A stretch of DNA of 64,000 nt from VRUE01 sp963728365. GTDB taxonomy: Bacteria; Actinomycetota; Thermoleophilia; Solirubrobacterales; 70-9. Below the pieces are notes generated by a model. It was given only the letters and a program-made list of their open reading frames with translations, made no database searches and was not told the origin of the DNA. The stretch spans positions 2,108,001-2,172,000 of the forward strand of contig CAVSJI010000001.1 of the NCBI GenBank assembly GCA_963728365.1, read 5' to 3'. Positions 20,476-28,752 of the stretch are shown in pieces (the first letter of the stretch is position 1; each line of letters opens with the position of its first letter). A program made the position numbers and the translations under genes.

Positions 20476-21858
20476 CTAGGCCGGAATGGGAACCTGCTCG
20501 GCGGCGAGGACGTCAGCCGTGCGGTAGAAGGCCAGCGAGGTGGGAACGTCGACGCACTCGCGCTGCATCGCCTCGAAGGTGCGCATCGCCGGCGTCTCGG
20601 TGGGCCAGCCGTAGCGGGCGAGGAAGGCTTCCGAGCCGCGCTCGTCCGAGGCGCCGACGGTGGCGTCGGTGAGGGCGGCGGCGAGCGCCGCCATGCCCCG
20701 GCAGAAGCCCTCCTCGTCCCAGCGCACGCGGCCGCGATCGTCGATCTCGACGAAGCCGTTCTCGGCGAGGAAGCTGAGTTCGACGTAGGCCGCGCCGGGG
20801 TCGCCGTAGTACTTCGGCCCGCGACGCATGTAGTGGAGCAGCTCGGCGAGGTGGGTCGCGGCCATCTCCAGCGGCGTGACGCCGGTGATTGCCCGCCACG
20901 GCTCGGAGATCGTCAGCAGGAAGCCGTAGACGTCGGCGATCGCCTCCTGCAGGGCCATGAACGGCTCGATCCCGAGGGTCTCCATCCAGCTCTCGTAGCT
21001 GGTCTCCGGGACGATCACGTTGTGACCGTGGTCGTGGCCGCGGATCCAGGGCATCAGGGTGTCGGCGATCGGCGCCTCGGCCGCGCGCATCGGCCCCTCG
21101 AGCAGCGCTTCGCCGAGCGGGATCGTGATCGTCGAGTAGCGCGCGAGGTGGACGTTGCGCATGTAGAGGGTGCGCTGTTCGGAGAGCGGCAGCCCGTCGA
21201 CGCCTTCGTCCTCAGGCATGAAGTAGGCGAAGTGCTTGGGGTGGCCGGCCGCCTCGCCGGCTGAGATCAGCAGGTCGGTGACGTTCATCGGCAGCTTGAA
21301 GGGCACGTGCATCCCGCTCGCGCCGATCTCGCCTTCGACTTCGGTCAGCGCGTCGTCGAGCGAGTCGTCGAGCCGGTCGAGCAGCTCCTGCTGCTCGGCG
21401 TCGCGGGCCGCGGCGACGAAGGAGTGCAGGCCGGCGCGGGTCTTCATCCGCCAGGTGCAGAGCGGGCCGCAGACGACCTCCAGCGCGGGGGGCGGACCGC
21501 CGCGGGCGATCTCGAGCGTCATCTCGCGATGCTCGATCCCCCCGGCCAGGCCCTTGGCGCGCAGCCGGATCGCAGCGGCGCTCTGCTCATCGACGAGCTT
21601 GGCCAGCTCGCGCATGCCTTCGGCCATCTCGCCACGGAGGACGGTGGCCGCGGCCTCGGACAGCACCTCGCCGGCGTCGCTCTGCAGGCTGCGCATCGCT
21701 TCGCTCTGAGCGGCGAGCTCAACCAGCAGCGGCATCGCCCGCTCAACGTCCGCGGCCGGCTCGCCGTCGAGGCGGACGTGGCAGACGCCATGCTGCGTGT
21801 CGACCGGCCAGAACGGCGGCAGCAGTTGCGCTTGCATGCGACTGGCCAGCTCGGACAT
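20476..21858 (-). CDS. Conserved-looking protein of unknown function with a possible metal site
   Basis: A 460-residue soluble protein, no signal peptide or membrane helix. I do not recognise a characterised family. The segment WIRGHDHGHNVIVPETSYE followed about 30 residues later by ALQEAIADVYGF looks like a His-His-Glu/Asp metal site of a hydrolase. HLAELLHYMRRGPKYYGDP is a further conserved-looking stretch. The ATG at 21858 is preferred over longer frames because upstream sequence is intergenic and includes a 47-nt repeat. Divergent from the mutase gene with 249 nt between. Possibly a DUF6421-type protein, but this is only recollection. Confidence 0.62.
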   Translation of the reverse strand: MSELASRMQAQLLPPFWPVDTQHGVCHVRLDGEPAADVERAMPLLVELAAQSEAMRSLQSDAGEVLSEAAATVLRGEMAEGMRELAKLVDEQSAAAIRLRAKGLAGGIEHREMTLEIARGGPPPALEVVCGPLCTWRMKTRAGLHSFVAAARDAEQQELLDRLDDSLDDALTEVEGEIGASGMHVPFKLPMNVTDLLISAGEAAGHPKHFAYFMPEDEGVDGLPLSEQRTLYMRNVHLARYSTITIPLGEALLEGPMRAAEAPIADTLMPWIRGHDHGHNVIVPETSYESWMETLGIEPFMALQEAIADVYGFLLTISEPWRAITGVTPLEMAATHLAELLHYMRRGPKYYGDPGAAYVELSFLAENGFVEIDDRGRVRWDEEGFCRGMAALAAALTDATVGASDERGSEAFLARYGWPTETPAMRTFEAMQRECVDVPTSLAFYRTADVLAAEQVPIPA

Positions 21859-22019
21859 CTCCCAAATCCCCTTCCCTCTCGCGGTGATCGGCGCTGAGCG
21901 CCCCGGATCACGACCCCGGTTACACGGCATCCGCTTTCCGGTACGGCCGAAGGTATCGAAGGGAACCGGTATATGCAAGTTCTTCGAAAAGTATTTCCCG
22001 AACGATGCCCGGCCAGCGG

Positions 22020-22066
22020 TTCCGGTGCGCCTTATGTGGTCATACGCCGCAAAAGGCGCACCGGAA
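22020..22066. repeat. 47-nt palindromic element, intergenic copy
   Basis: Begins TTCCGGTGCGCC and ends GGCGCACCGGAA, with an ATA centre. Same length and ends as the copies at 1276, 56311 and 60426. It lies in the divergent intergenic region upstream of the mutase gene. The rest of 21859-22107 shows only a -10-like TATCCT just before the mutase start. Confidence 0.88.
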
Positions 22067-22107
22067 GCGGCGGACCGCGGCCGGGGCTGGCCCATATCCT
22101 CCCCCGC

Positions 22108-23733
22108 ATGGCTATTGACGAGACCCATCGCACCATTGCGCCGCTTGTCGGTTCCGAGGACGAGCGCGTCTTCACCGATTCCGGCATCGAGATCCAGCGC
22201 CTCTACGAGGCGGACGACGTTGCTCCCGGCCTCGAGCAGCGCCTCGGCGAGCCGGGCGAGCCGCCCTTCACCCGCGGCATCCACGAGGGGATGTACCGCG
22301 ACCAGCTCTGGACGATGCGCCAGTACGCCGGCTTCGCCACGCCGGAGGACACCAATGAGCGCTACCGCTATCTGATCGAGCACGGCTCCACCGGGCTCTC
22401 GATGGCCTTCGACCTGCCCACCCAGCTAGGCCGCGACTCCGACGATCCGCTCTGCCAGGGCGAGGTCGGCCGCACCGGCGTGCCGATCGACACGATCGAG
22501 GACATGCGGATCTGCTTCGAGAAGATCCCGCTCGACGGGGTCTCGACCTCGATGACGATCAACGCTCCCGCGGCGATCCTGCTGCTGCTCTACGAGCTGG
22601 TCGGCTCCGAGCAGGGCGTGCCCGCCGAGCAGCTGCGTGGCACCGTCCAAAACGACGTGCTCAAGGAGTACATGGCGCGCGGCAATTACATCTACCCGCC
22701 CGAGCCGACGATGCGGCTGACGACCGACATCTTCGAGTACTGCCGCGAGAACGTGCCGAAGTGGAACACGATCTCGATCTCCGGCTACCACATCCGCGAG
22801 AAGGGCTGCTCGGCGGTGCAGGAGGTCGCCTTCACGCTCTCCAACGCGATCGCCTACGTCGAAGCGGCGCTCGAGCGCGGCCTCAAGATCGATGAGTTCG
22901 CGCCGCGGCTCGCCTTCTTCTTCAACGGCCACAACAACGTCTTCCAGGAGATCGCAAAGTTCCGCGCGGTGCGGCGGATGTGGGCGAAGATCGTCAGCGA
23001 GCGCTTCGAAGCAGAAGACCCCAACTCGCAGAAGATCCGCTTCCACACCCAGACCGGCGGCGTGACCCTTCAGGCCCAGCAGCCCGAGGTCAACATCATC
23101 CGCGTCGCCCTGCAGGGCTTCGCCGCCGTCTGCGGCGGCACCCAGAGCCTGCACACCAACGGCTTCGATGAGGCGCTGGCGCTGCCCACCGAGCGCTCGG
23201 CGCGGATCGCGTTGCGCACCCAGCAGGTGCTCGCCCACGAGTCCGGCGCCGCCGACACGGTCGACCCCTTCGCCGGCTCCTACTTCGTCGAGTCGCTCAC
23301 CGACGAGGTCGAAGCGCGCTCCTGGGAGCTGATCGAGAAGGTCGAGGAGCTGGGCGGCTCGGTCGAGGCGCTGGAGTTCATGCAGCGCGAGATCGAGGAG
23401 TCCGCGCACAGCTACCACGAGCGCTACCGCAGCGGTCAGGACATCGTCGTCGGCGTCAACAAGTACGTCACCGACCAGGTCGACGACGTCGACATCCTGC
23501 GGGTCGACCCCGAGGCCGAGCAGCGCCAGCTCGCCCGCCTGCGGGCCTTCAAGGAGCGCCGCGACCAGCCGGCCGTCGACGCCAAGCTCGAGTCGCTGCG
23601 CGACGTCGCCCGCGGCGAAGGCAACCTGCTGCACCCGATCCGCGCCGCCCTCGCCGCCGAAGCCTCGATCGGCGAGGTCTGCGGCGCCATGCGCGACGTC
23701 TTCGGCGAATACCGGGGAGGAGCTTTCTTCTAG
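22108..23733 (+). CDS. Methylmalonyl-CoA mutase large (catalytic) subunit-like protein
   Basis: A 541-residue acyl-CoA mutase TIM-barrel subunit without the C-terminal B12-binding domain, which must be encoded elsewhere. Characteristic segments are LWTMRQYAGFATPEDTN, STGLSMAFDLPTQLGRDSD, YIYPPEPTMRLTTDIFEYC, FHTQTGGVTLQAQQPEVN and GGTQSLHTNGFDEALALPTE. The Arg that binds the substrate carboxylate in methylmalonyl-CoA mutase appears kept (MARGNYIYPPEP). The position of the active-site Tyr seems to be His (RGIHEGMYR), so isobutyryl- or hydroxyisobutyryl-CoA-type activity cannot be excluded. The nearby carboxylase beta subunit supports propionate/methylmalonate metabolism. A TATCCT -10-like box ends 7 nt before the ATG. 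Confidence 0.87.
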   Translation: MAIDETHRTIAPLVGSEDERVFTDSGIEIQRLYEADDVAPGLEQRLGEPGEPPFTRGIHEGMYRDQLWTMRQYAGFATPEDTNERYRYLIEHGSTGLSMAFDLPTQLGRDSDDPLCQGEVGRTGVPIDTIEDMRICFEKIPLDGVSTSMTINAPAAILLLLYELVGSEQGVPAEQLRGTVQNDVLKEYMARGNYIYPPEPTMRLTTDIFEYCRENVPKWNTISISGYHIREKGCSAVQEVAFTLSNAIAYVEAALERGLKIDEFAPRLAFFFNGHNNVFQEIAKFRAVRRMWAKIVSERFEAEDPNSQKIRFHTQTGGVTLQAQQPEVNIIRVALQGFAAVCGGTQSLHTNGFDEALALPTERSARIALRTQQVLAHESGAADTVDPFAGSYFVESLTDEVEARSWELIEKVEELGGSVEALEFMQREIEESAHSYHERYRSGQDIVVGVNKYVTDQVDDVDILRVDPEAEQRQLARLRAFKERRDQPAVDAKLESLRDVARGEGNLLHPIRAALAAEASIGEVCGAMRDVFGEYRGGAFF

Positions 23734-23750
23734 GCCCCGAAACGGGGGGG

Positions 23751-23966
23751 ATGATCGAGGTCTCGCGGACGCTGATGAAGTCCGAGCCGGAGTTGGCAGA
23801 GCTGGTCGCGGCAGTCAAAGGGGTCGAGGTGACGATGGCTGAGAAGGGCTTCGGCACTCGCGTCGCGGTGCGGGCCGTGGAGGGCTCCGGCCTCGCCAAG
23901 GCCGACCTGGAGCTGATCCTCGACCAGCTGGCCGAGCCGCAGAAGCAGCCGTTCGGCGCCGCCTGA
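23751..23966 (+). CDS. Small protein of unknown function downstream of the mutase
   Basis: A 71-residue acidic-to-neutral protein (starts MIEVSRTLMKSEPELAEL). It begins 17 nt after the mutase stop, with a G-run ribosome-binding site just before the ATG, so it is very likely co-transcribed. Predicted alpha/beta with no signal peptide. No family recognised. Codon use is like its neighbours, which supports it being real. Confidence 0.6.
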   Translation: MIEVSRTLMKSEPELAELVAAVKGVEVTMAEKGFGTRVAVRAVEGSGLAKADLELILDQLAEPQKQPFGAA

Positions 23967-23974
23967 GTCGGCGG

Positions 23975-24466
23975 TCAGCCGCTCGTCTTGCGCCGCTCGC
24001 GCAGGGCCTCACGCGCCGCGTAGAGAGCCGGCAAGGCGGCGGTGTCCTTGGGTCGTCCCAGCTCCTCCTTCGAGGCGATCACCTCGTCGAGCGTAATCGC
24101 GCGAACCTTCAGGTCGCCGAGCGACAGCTCGACGGTCGCCACGTCCTCGAAGCCGCCGATTGCCGCCGCGTGGGGAATGACGTCGAGCGGGCCGGCCTCG
24201 GTCTCGAACCTCTGCGTCCGCCAGCCGAGGAAGTCGGCGCCCTCCAGTTCGACCGGCGCCTCGTCGTCCTGATGCAGGGCGCCGAGATCGTTCAGCGCCG
24301 CCGCCAGCCGGTCGGCGTTGTCGAGATCGCGTCGTGGCATCACGTCCAGGTCCACCGTGACCGCCGGACTTCCCTGAAGCCAGGCCGCAACGGCCCCGAT
24401 CACGCAGAACTCGACCTGGTGCTTGGCGAGAACCCGCAGCAGCCGCTCTGGATCGAGCTCGGTCAC
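23975..24466 (-). CDS. Nucleotidyltransferase-fold protein, possible toxin of an HTH-NTase pair
   Basis: A 163-residue protein of the minimal nucleotidyltransferase / AbiEii-like fold. VIGAVAAWLQGSPAVTVDLD matches the family's G-x-A...G-S pattern with the DxD metal-binding aspartates. Later LKVRAITLDEVIASKE is typical of this group. It overlaps the upstream helix-turn-helix gene by 4 nt (ATGA). This arrangement recalls MNT/HEPN-, AbiE- or MenAT-like toxin-antitoxin modules, where the NTase modifies RNA or protein. Activity is inferred. Confidence 0.75.
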   Translation of the reverse strand: MTELDPERLLRVLAKHQVEFCVIGAVAAWLQGSPAVTVDLDVMPRRDLDNADRLAAALNDLGALHQDDEAPVELEGADFLGWRTQRFETEAGPLDVIPHAAAIGGFEDVATVELSLGDLKVRAITLDEVIASKEELGRPKDTAALPALYAAREALRERRKTSG

Positions 24467-24789
24467 TGGTCGGCTCCGTCCGCGTCCGTGACGAGTGCCC
24501 GCAGGCGAGCGAAGCGCGGCAGGGCGTGTAGTCGCTGCAGGGGCGTGAGGCGAAGCAGTTCCTCGGCGAGTTCCACGTCGTGTGGATCGGGAGTCGGCTC
24601 GGCGCTCAGGCGCAGTTGCCGCCCGCAGGCTGCGGCAAGGCGCTGGAGCGTCTCCAGGGATGGCGTCGCGGAACCCCCCTCGTAACGCGCGATCGCAGGC
24701 TGCGAGGTGGCCGCCCGCCTGGCCAATTCGCGCTGTGAGAGCTTGGCCTGGGAACGCAGGTTTCGAATCAGCTCGCTCGGGGGATCCAT
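24463..24789 (-). CDS. XRE-type helix-turn-helix protein, possible antitoxin
   Basis: A 108-residue protein with an XRE/Cro HTH at about residues 8-60 (RSQAKLSQRELARRAATSQP, then RYEGGSATPSLETLQRLA). The C-terminal half is a probable dimer or toxin-binding part. It precedes the nucleotidyltransferase gene with a 4-nt overlap. A 20-nt palindrome covers its promoter, so autoregulation is likely. The TATCGT -10-like box ends 6 nt before the ATG, indicating leaderless translation. Confidence 0.82.
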   Translation of the reverse strand: MDPPSELIRNLRSQAKLSQRELARRAATSQPAIARYEGGSATPSLETLQRLAAACGRQLRLSAEPTPDPHDVELAEELLRLTPLQRLHALPRFARLRALVTDADGADQ

Positions 24790-24796
24790 GCAGCTA

Positions 24797-24816
24797 CGAT
24801 ACCTAATCAGGTATCG
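24797..24816. promoter_or_regulatory. Palindromic operator over the HTH gene promoter
   Basis: CGATACC-TAATCA-GGTATCG, two perfect 7-nt arms around a 6-nt centre. It overlaps the -10-like box (24796-24801) of the HTH-nucleotidyltransferase operon. Likely binding site of the HTH protein itself. Confidence 0.7.
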
Positions 24817-24864
24817 ACAATCAAGCCGGTCACTTCGACCGCGGACTAAATAGACTCCCGCGCC

Positions 24865-26433
24865 GTGCGCGAACGAAATCCCGTCACCCACGAGGAGAAG
24901 CTCGCCTACCTGCGCGAGCTGCGCGAGGCCGCGATCCACTCGGCCTCCGAGGAGGCCGTGGAGAAGCAGCACGCGAAGGGCAAGATGACCGCCCGCGAGC
25001 GGATCGAGAAGCTGCTCGACCCCGGCTCGTTCGAGGAGCTCGACACCTTCGTCCGCCACCGCACCTACGACTTCGAGATGCAGAAGAAACGGCCCTGGGG
25101 CGACGCGGTCGTCACCGGGCACGGCACGGTCGAAGGTCGTCCCGTCTTCGTCTTCTCCCAGGACTTCACGGTCTTCGGCGGCAGCCTCGGCGAGGTGATG
25201 GCGGAGAAGATGTGCAAGGTGATGGACCTCGCCGCCCAGGTCGGGGCGCCGGTGGTCGGCATCAACGACTCCGGCGGAGCCCGCATCCAGGAGGGCGTGG
25301 TCAGCCTTGGCGCCTACGGCGACGTCTTCGTCCGCAACGTCAAGTGCTCGGGCGTGATCCCCCAGATCAGCCTGATCATGGGGCCCTGCGCCGGGGGCGC
25401 CGTCTACTCGCCGGCGATGACCGACTTCATCTTCATGGTCAAAGAGACCAGCCACATGTTCATCACCGGCCCCGAGGTGATCAAGACCGTGACCGGCGAG
25501 GAAGTCGAGTTCGAGGAGCTCGGCGGGGCGATGAGCCACAACTCGAAGTCGGGCGTCGCCCACTTCGCCGCCGAGGACGAGGAGAGCTGCCTCGAGGACG
25601 CTCGCTACCTGCTCAGCTTCCTGCCCTCGAACAACCTCGAGGCGCCGCCGCGCTTCGCGCCCTCCGACGACCCGGACCGCGAAGATCCGGATCTCGACAC
25701 GTTAGTCCCGGACGACCCTTCCAAGCCCTATGACATGCGCGAGGTGATCGCCCGCGTCGTCGACGACGAGGAGTTCTTCGAGGTGCACGAGCACTTCGCC
25801 AAGAACATCGTCTGCGGCTTCTCGCGGCTCGACGGCTTCCCGGTCGGCGTGGTCGGCAACCAGCCGGCGCACCTCGCCGGCGTGCTCGACATCGAGGCAT
25901 CGGAGAAGGCGGCCCGCTTCGTCCGCACCTGCGACGCCTACAACGTCCCGATCCTCACCTTCACCGACGTGCCCGGTTTCCTGCCCGGCACCGATCAGGA
26001 GTGGAACGGGATCATCCGCCACGGCGCCAAGCTGCTCTACGCCTTCACCGAGGCGACGGTTCCGAAGCTCACCGTCGTCACCCGCAAGGCCTACGGCGGG
26101 GCCTATGACGTGATGGCCTCGAAGCACATGCTGGCCGACTACAACGTCGCCTGGCCGACCGCCGAGGTCGCGGTGATGGGCCCCGAGGGCGCGGTCAACA
26201 TCATCTACCGCAAGGACATCGCCTCCTCGCCGACGCCCGACGAACGCCGCCAGAAGCTGATCGACGACTACAAGGCCCACTTCGCCAACCCCTACTCGGC
26301 GGCCGAGCGCGGCTACATCGACGACGTGATCGAGCCGCGCGAAACCCGGCCGAAGCTGGTCAAGGCGCTGCGCATGCTGCAGTCAAAGCGCGTGCCGCAG
26401 CCGAAGCGCAAGCACGGCAACATCCCGCTCTAG
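24865..26433 (+). CDS. pccB: Acyl-CoA carboxylase beta subunit (propionyl-CoA carboxylase type)
   Basis: A 522-residue biotin-dependent carboxyltransferase subunit. It transfers CO2 from biotin to acetyl- or propionyl-CoA. The N-terminal half has KGKMTARERIEKLLDPGSFEE, GINDSGGARIQEGV and MGPCAGGAVYSPAMTDF. The C-terminal half has VGVVGNQPAHLAGVLDIEAS, DVPGFLPGTDQEWNGIIRHG and VTRKAYGGAYDVM. Length and motifs match PccB/AccD5. Together with the mutase it would convert propionyl-CoA via methylmalonyl-CoA to succinyl-CoA. GTG start with TAGACT 8 nt upstream. Its stop codon overlaps the stop of the convergent TetR gene within CTAG. Confidence 0.93.
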   Translation: MRERNPVTHEEKLAYLRELREAAIHSASEEAVEKQHAKGKMTARERIEKLLDPGSFEELDTFVRHRTYDFEMQKKRPWGDAVVTGHGTVEGRPVFVFSQDFTVFGGSLGEVMAEKMCKVMDLAAQVGAPVVGINDSGGARIQEGVVSLGAYGDVFVRNVKCSGVIPQISLIMGPCAGGAVYSPAMTDFIFMVKETSHMFITGPEVIKTVTGEEVEFEELGGAMSHNSKSGVAHFAAEDEESCLEDARYLLSFLPSNNLEAPPRFAPSDDPDREDPDLDTLVPDDPSKPYDMREVIARVVDDEEFFEVHEHFAKNIVCGFSRLDGFPVGVVGNQPAHLAGVLDIEASEKAARFVRTCDAYNVPILTFTDVPGFLPGTDQEWNGIIRHGAKLLYAFTEATVPKLTVVTRKAYGGAYDVMASKHMLADYNVAWPTAEVAVMGPEGAVNIIYRKDIASSPTPDERRQKLIDDYKAHFANPYSAAERGYIDDVIEPRETRPKLVKALRMLQSKRVPQPKRKHGNIPL

Positions 26434-27143
26434 CCCGGCAGTTGCGAGCCCGCCGCGCGACGGGCCTTCCAGGTGGCCACCGGGGCGGCGGTCATCTCCT
26501 CCCATGCGGCGTCCTCGCCGAAGTACTGCATGACGACGAAGTAGAGCAGGCCGGGAAGCATCTCCGGCGCCCGTGCCGCGTCGTCGTCCATCAGCTTCGC
26601 GCACACGAGAGTGTCGATTGCCCCTACCATGAAGGTAGACGTCACAGGAGGTGGAGCTTGGCGAGAGGGAATCTCGCGGCGCGCGCTGTCAAGCGCGTGG
26701 GAGAGGCGCTCCATCAGATCGCGCCGCTGGGCAAGCGCCCGCTCGCCCGCGGCATGAACCTCGACGAAGATCGCCTTGGCGACAGCCGGCTGGTTGGCGC
26801 AGAACTCGAGCATCTCGGCGAGCGCCGCGCGCAGCCCCTCGCGCCAGGTCGGCTGCCGCCGCGCGGCGCCCATCATCCGCCGGAAGAGCCACTCGGAAGC
26901 GTCACGGTGGGCCTGGGCGAAACAGTCCTCGCGATCCTCGAAGTACTTGTAGAAGGTCGCGCGACTGGCGCGGGCGCGCTCGATGACGTGCTTGACCGCG
27001 ACCTGCTCGTAGCCGAGCTCGCCGCTGACGACGAGCATCGCCTCGAGCAGCCGCTCGCGCGCCGGCCGCGAGCGCAGGCCGGGGAAGGGAACCACCGGGG
27101 CGGTCGGCTCGTCTCTCTCAGGGGTGCTCATCGGTTCCTGCAT
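26430..27143 (-). CDS. TetR family transcriptional regulator
   Basis: About 237 residues from the ATG at 27143, or 233 from that at 27131; AGGA precedes the latter. The HTH lies in SRPARERLLEAMLVVSGELG and RASRATFYKYFEDREDCFAQ. The C-terminal domain is helical, with AIFVEVHAAG typical of this TetR group. Convergent with and touching pccB, and divergent from another TetR gene. Regulation of the propionate genes or neighbouring TetR genes is possible but unproven. Confidence 0.87.
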   Translation of the reverse strand: MQEPMSTPERDEPTAPVVPFPGLRSRPARERLLEAMLVVSGELGYEQVAVKHVIERARASRATFYKYFEDREDCFAQAHRDASEWLFRRMMGAARRQPTWREGLRAALAEMLEFCANQPAVAKAIFVEVHAAGERALAQRRDLMERLSHALDSARREIPSRQAPPPVTSTFMVGAIDTLVCAKLMDDDAARAPEMLPGLLYFVVMQYFGEDAAWEEMTAAPVATWKARRAAGSQLPG

Positions 27144-27177
27144 CGCTCCACCCGGTTTCGCAAACGTGGACCTTCTG

Positions 27178-27216
27178 TCTAGGTATAGCACCTTTCAGAA
27201 ACACCAGATGCCTAGA
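27178..27216. promoter_or_regulatory. Inverted repeat in the divergent TetR-TetR promoter region
   Basis: TCTAGG (27178-27183) and CCTAGA (27211-27216) face each other across 27 nt in an AT-richer stretch between divergent TetR genes. A TATACC -10-like box for the minus-strand gene overlaps the left arm. Possible operator or looping site. Confidence 0.4.
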
Positions 27217-27244
27217 ACGCAATGTTTTTTGTAAAGCACGAAAG

Positions 27245-27273
27245 TAGACATCAGATATATGTTTTGGTACCTT
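27245..27273 (+). promoter_or_regulatory. Promoter of the TetR gene at 27280
   Basis: TAGACA (27245-27250), 17-nt spacer and TACCTT (27268-27273). The expected transcription start coincides with the ATG at 27280, which predicts a leaderless mRNA. Confidence 0.55.
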
Positions 27274-27279
27274 GTCGGA

Positions 27280-27966
27280 ATGGCGGATTCGAGATCGCTC
27301 TCCGAACGGCTCGCCAAGATGCCTCCGGGACGGCACCTGGTCCCGCGCGACTTCGTCGTCCAGAACCAGCGCGAGCGGATGCTGCTGGCGACGGCGGAGC
27401 TGGTCGCCGAGCGCGGCTACCAGAAGACGACGATCGAGCTGATCGCGAAGACCGCCCGGGTCGCGCTCTCGACCTTCTACGAGCAGTTCTCGAGCAAGGA
27501 GGAGTGCGTGCTGGCGGCCTTCGACGAGACCGTCGACGCGGCAGCCGAGGTCTTCGCCGAGCTGCTCGGTCCCGAGCAGCCTTGGGTCGAGCAGATCTCC
27601 GCCAGCCTCGAGATCTTCCTCGAGATGGTCGGCAACGAGCCGGCGCGGGCGCGGCTGGTGCTCGTCGAGTCGCAGGCCGCCGGCGGCGAGGCGCTGAAGC
27701 GCTATCAGGCGATGCTCGAGCGGGTCGCCCCGAAGCTGCGCGAGGGCCGCGAGCACAACCCGCGTTCCGGCAGGCTCCCGGACGGGCTCGAGGTGGCGAT
27801 CGTCGGCGGTCTCGCCTGGCTCGTGCACCAGCGCCTGATCGCCGGCCGCGACGCCGAGATCCGGGGCCTGCTGCCCGAGATGCTGCAGGTCACGCTGACG
27901 CCCTACGTGGGCGAGGTCGAGGCCGGCCGGGCCGCCGACGCGGCGCAGGCGCGGGCCGCGGCTTGA
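27280..27966 (+). CDS. TetR family transcriptional regulator
   Basis: A 228-residue regulator. HTH: QRERMLLATAELVAERGYQK followed by ALSTFYEQFSSKEECVLAAF. The helical C-terminal domain ends ... LPEMLQVTLTPYVGEVE. The start is placed at 27280 because of a good leaderless promoter; an in-frame ATG at 27259 lies upstream of the -10 box. Its N-terminal phrase GRHLVPRDFVVQNQRER is closely repeated in the TetR at 28753, so these are paralogues. Ligand unknown. Confidence 0.87.
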   Translation: MADSRSLSERLAKMPPGRHLVPRDFVVQNQRERMLLATAELVAERGYQKTTIELIAKTARVALSTFYEQFSSKEECVLAAFDETVDAAAEVFAELLGPEQPWVEQISASLEIFLEMVGNEPARARLVLVESQAAGGEALKRYQAMLERVAPKLREGREHNPRSGRLPDGLEVAIVGGLAWLVHQRLIAGRDAEIRGLLPEMLQVTLTPYVGEVEAGRAADAAQARAAA

Positions 27967-28000
27967 CGAGGACGAGGGCGGGGAGAGGGGCCGGCATGGC

Positions 28001-28640
28001 GTGAGCGGCGCCAGCGGCGTGCCCTTCGGGCCCTCGCCGGTCGACCCGGCCCGCGAGCGGATCGCCAGCGCGATGGTGGCGCTGGTCGCCGTCTACGGCT
28101 ACGCGGAGACCAGCGTCGAGCACGTCTGCGAGCGAGCCCGCGCCAGGCGCGCGCACTTCGAGCGCTGCTTCGCCGGCAAGGAAGACTGCTTCCTCTGCGT
28201 CCACGACGAGCTCTCGGATGAGCTCTGCGAGCGAGTCGAGAGCGCCCACGCCGCCGCCTCCTCATGGCACGACAGCGTCTGGGCCGCGGGCTGGGCGGCG
28301 ATCCGCTTCCTGCAGGAGGACCCCCAGCGCGCCCGCTTCCTGATCGTCGAGGTGAGCGGCGTCGGGGTCGGCGGCCAGCGCCGCCGCGACCGCTTCCTGC
28401 AGCGGCTCGCCGACATCCTCGACGGCGGTCGGGGGGAGCTCGAAGAAGCCCGGCGCGGTCTCGCGCTGCACGGCGGAAATCGTCGCCGGTGCGATCTACG
28501 GCACCGTCGTCTCGAAGATCGAGTTCGGTTGCCTGGAGCGGGGCGAGGATTTCCTCGCCGAACTCGTCTACATGGCGGTCCTGCCATATCTCGGCTCGCG
28601 CGCCGCCGAGGACGAGCTGCTCGTCCAGCCGCTGCGCTGA
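28001..28640 (+). pseudogene. TetR family regulator with a frameshift in a G run
   Basis: GTG start at 28001 gives a TetR-like N terminus (RERIASAMVALVAVYGYAET, HFERCFAGKEDCFLCV) up to about residue 145 (RLADILDGG). There a six-G run (about 28431-28437) shifts the frame. The expected C-terminal helices (EIVAGAIYGTVVSKIEFG, FLAELVYMAVLPYLGS) are encoded in another frame, ending at a TGA at 28638-28640. Removing one G from the run gives a normal protein of about 212 residues. As printed, the frame continues to 28648 with a nonsense Arg-rich tail. A sequencing error, a true inactivation or slippage could explain it. Confidence 0.78.
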
Positions 28641-28752
28641 CGCTATAGCCGGGCGCCGTCTCCTCCGCTCCCGCGTGGCCGCGCTAGTGACACCCGGCGA
28701 TCACGCGGCCATGCTCCCGCGTCCGGGGACGGCTAGCGGGTATCTTCGCCTT

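Noticed and set aside
21859..22107. B12 riboswitch upstream of the mutase
   Set aside because: No B12-box-like segment or the usual multistem pattern was seen. The region instead contains the 47-nt repeat.
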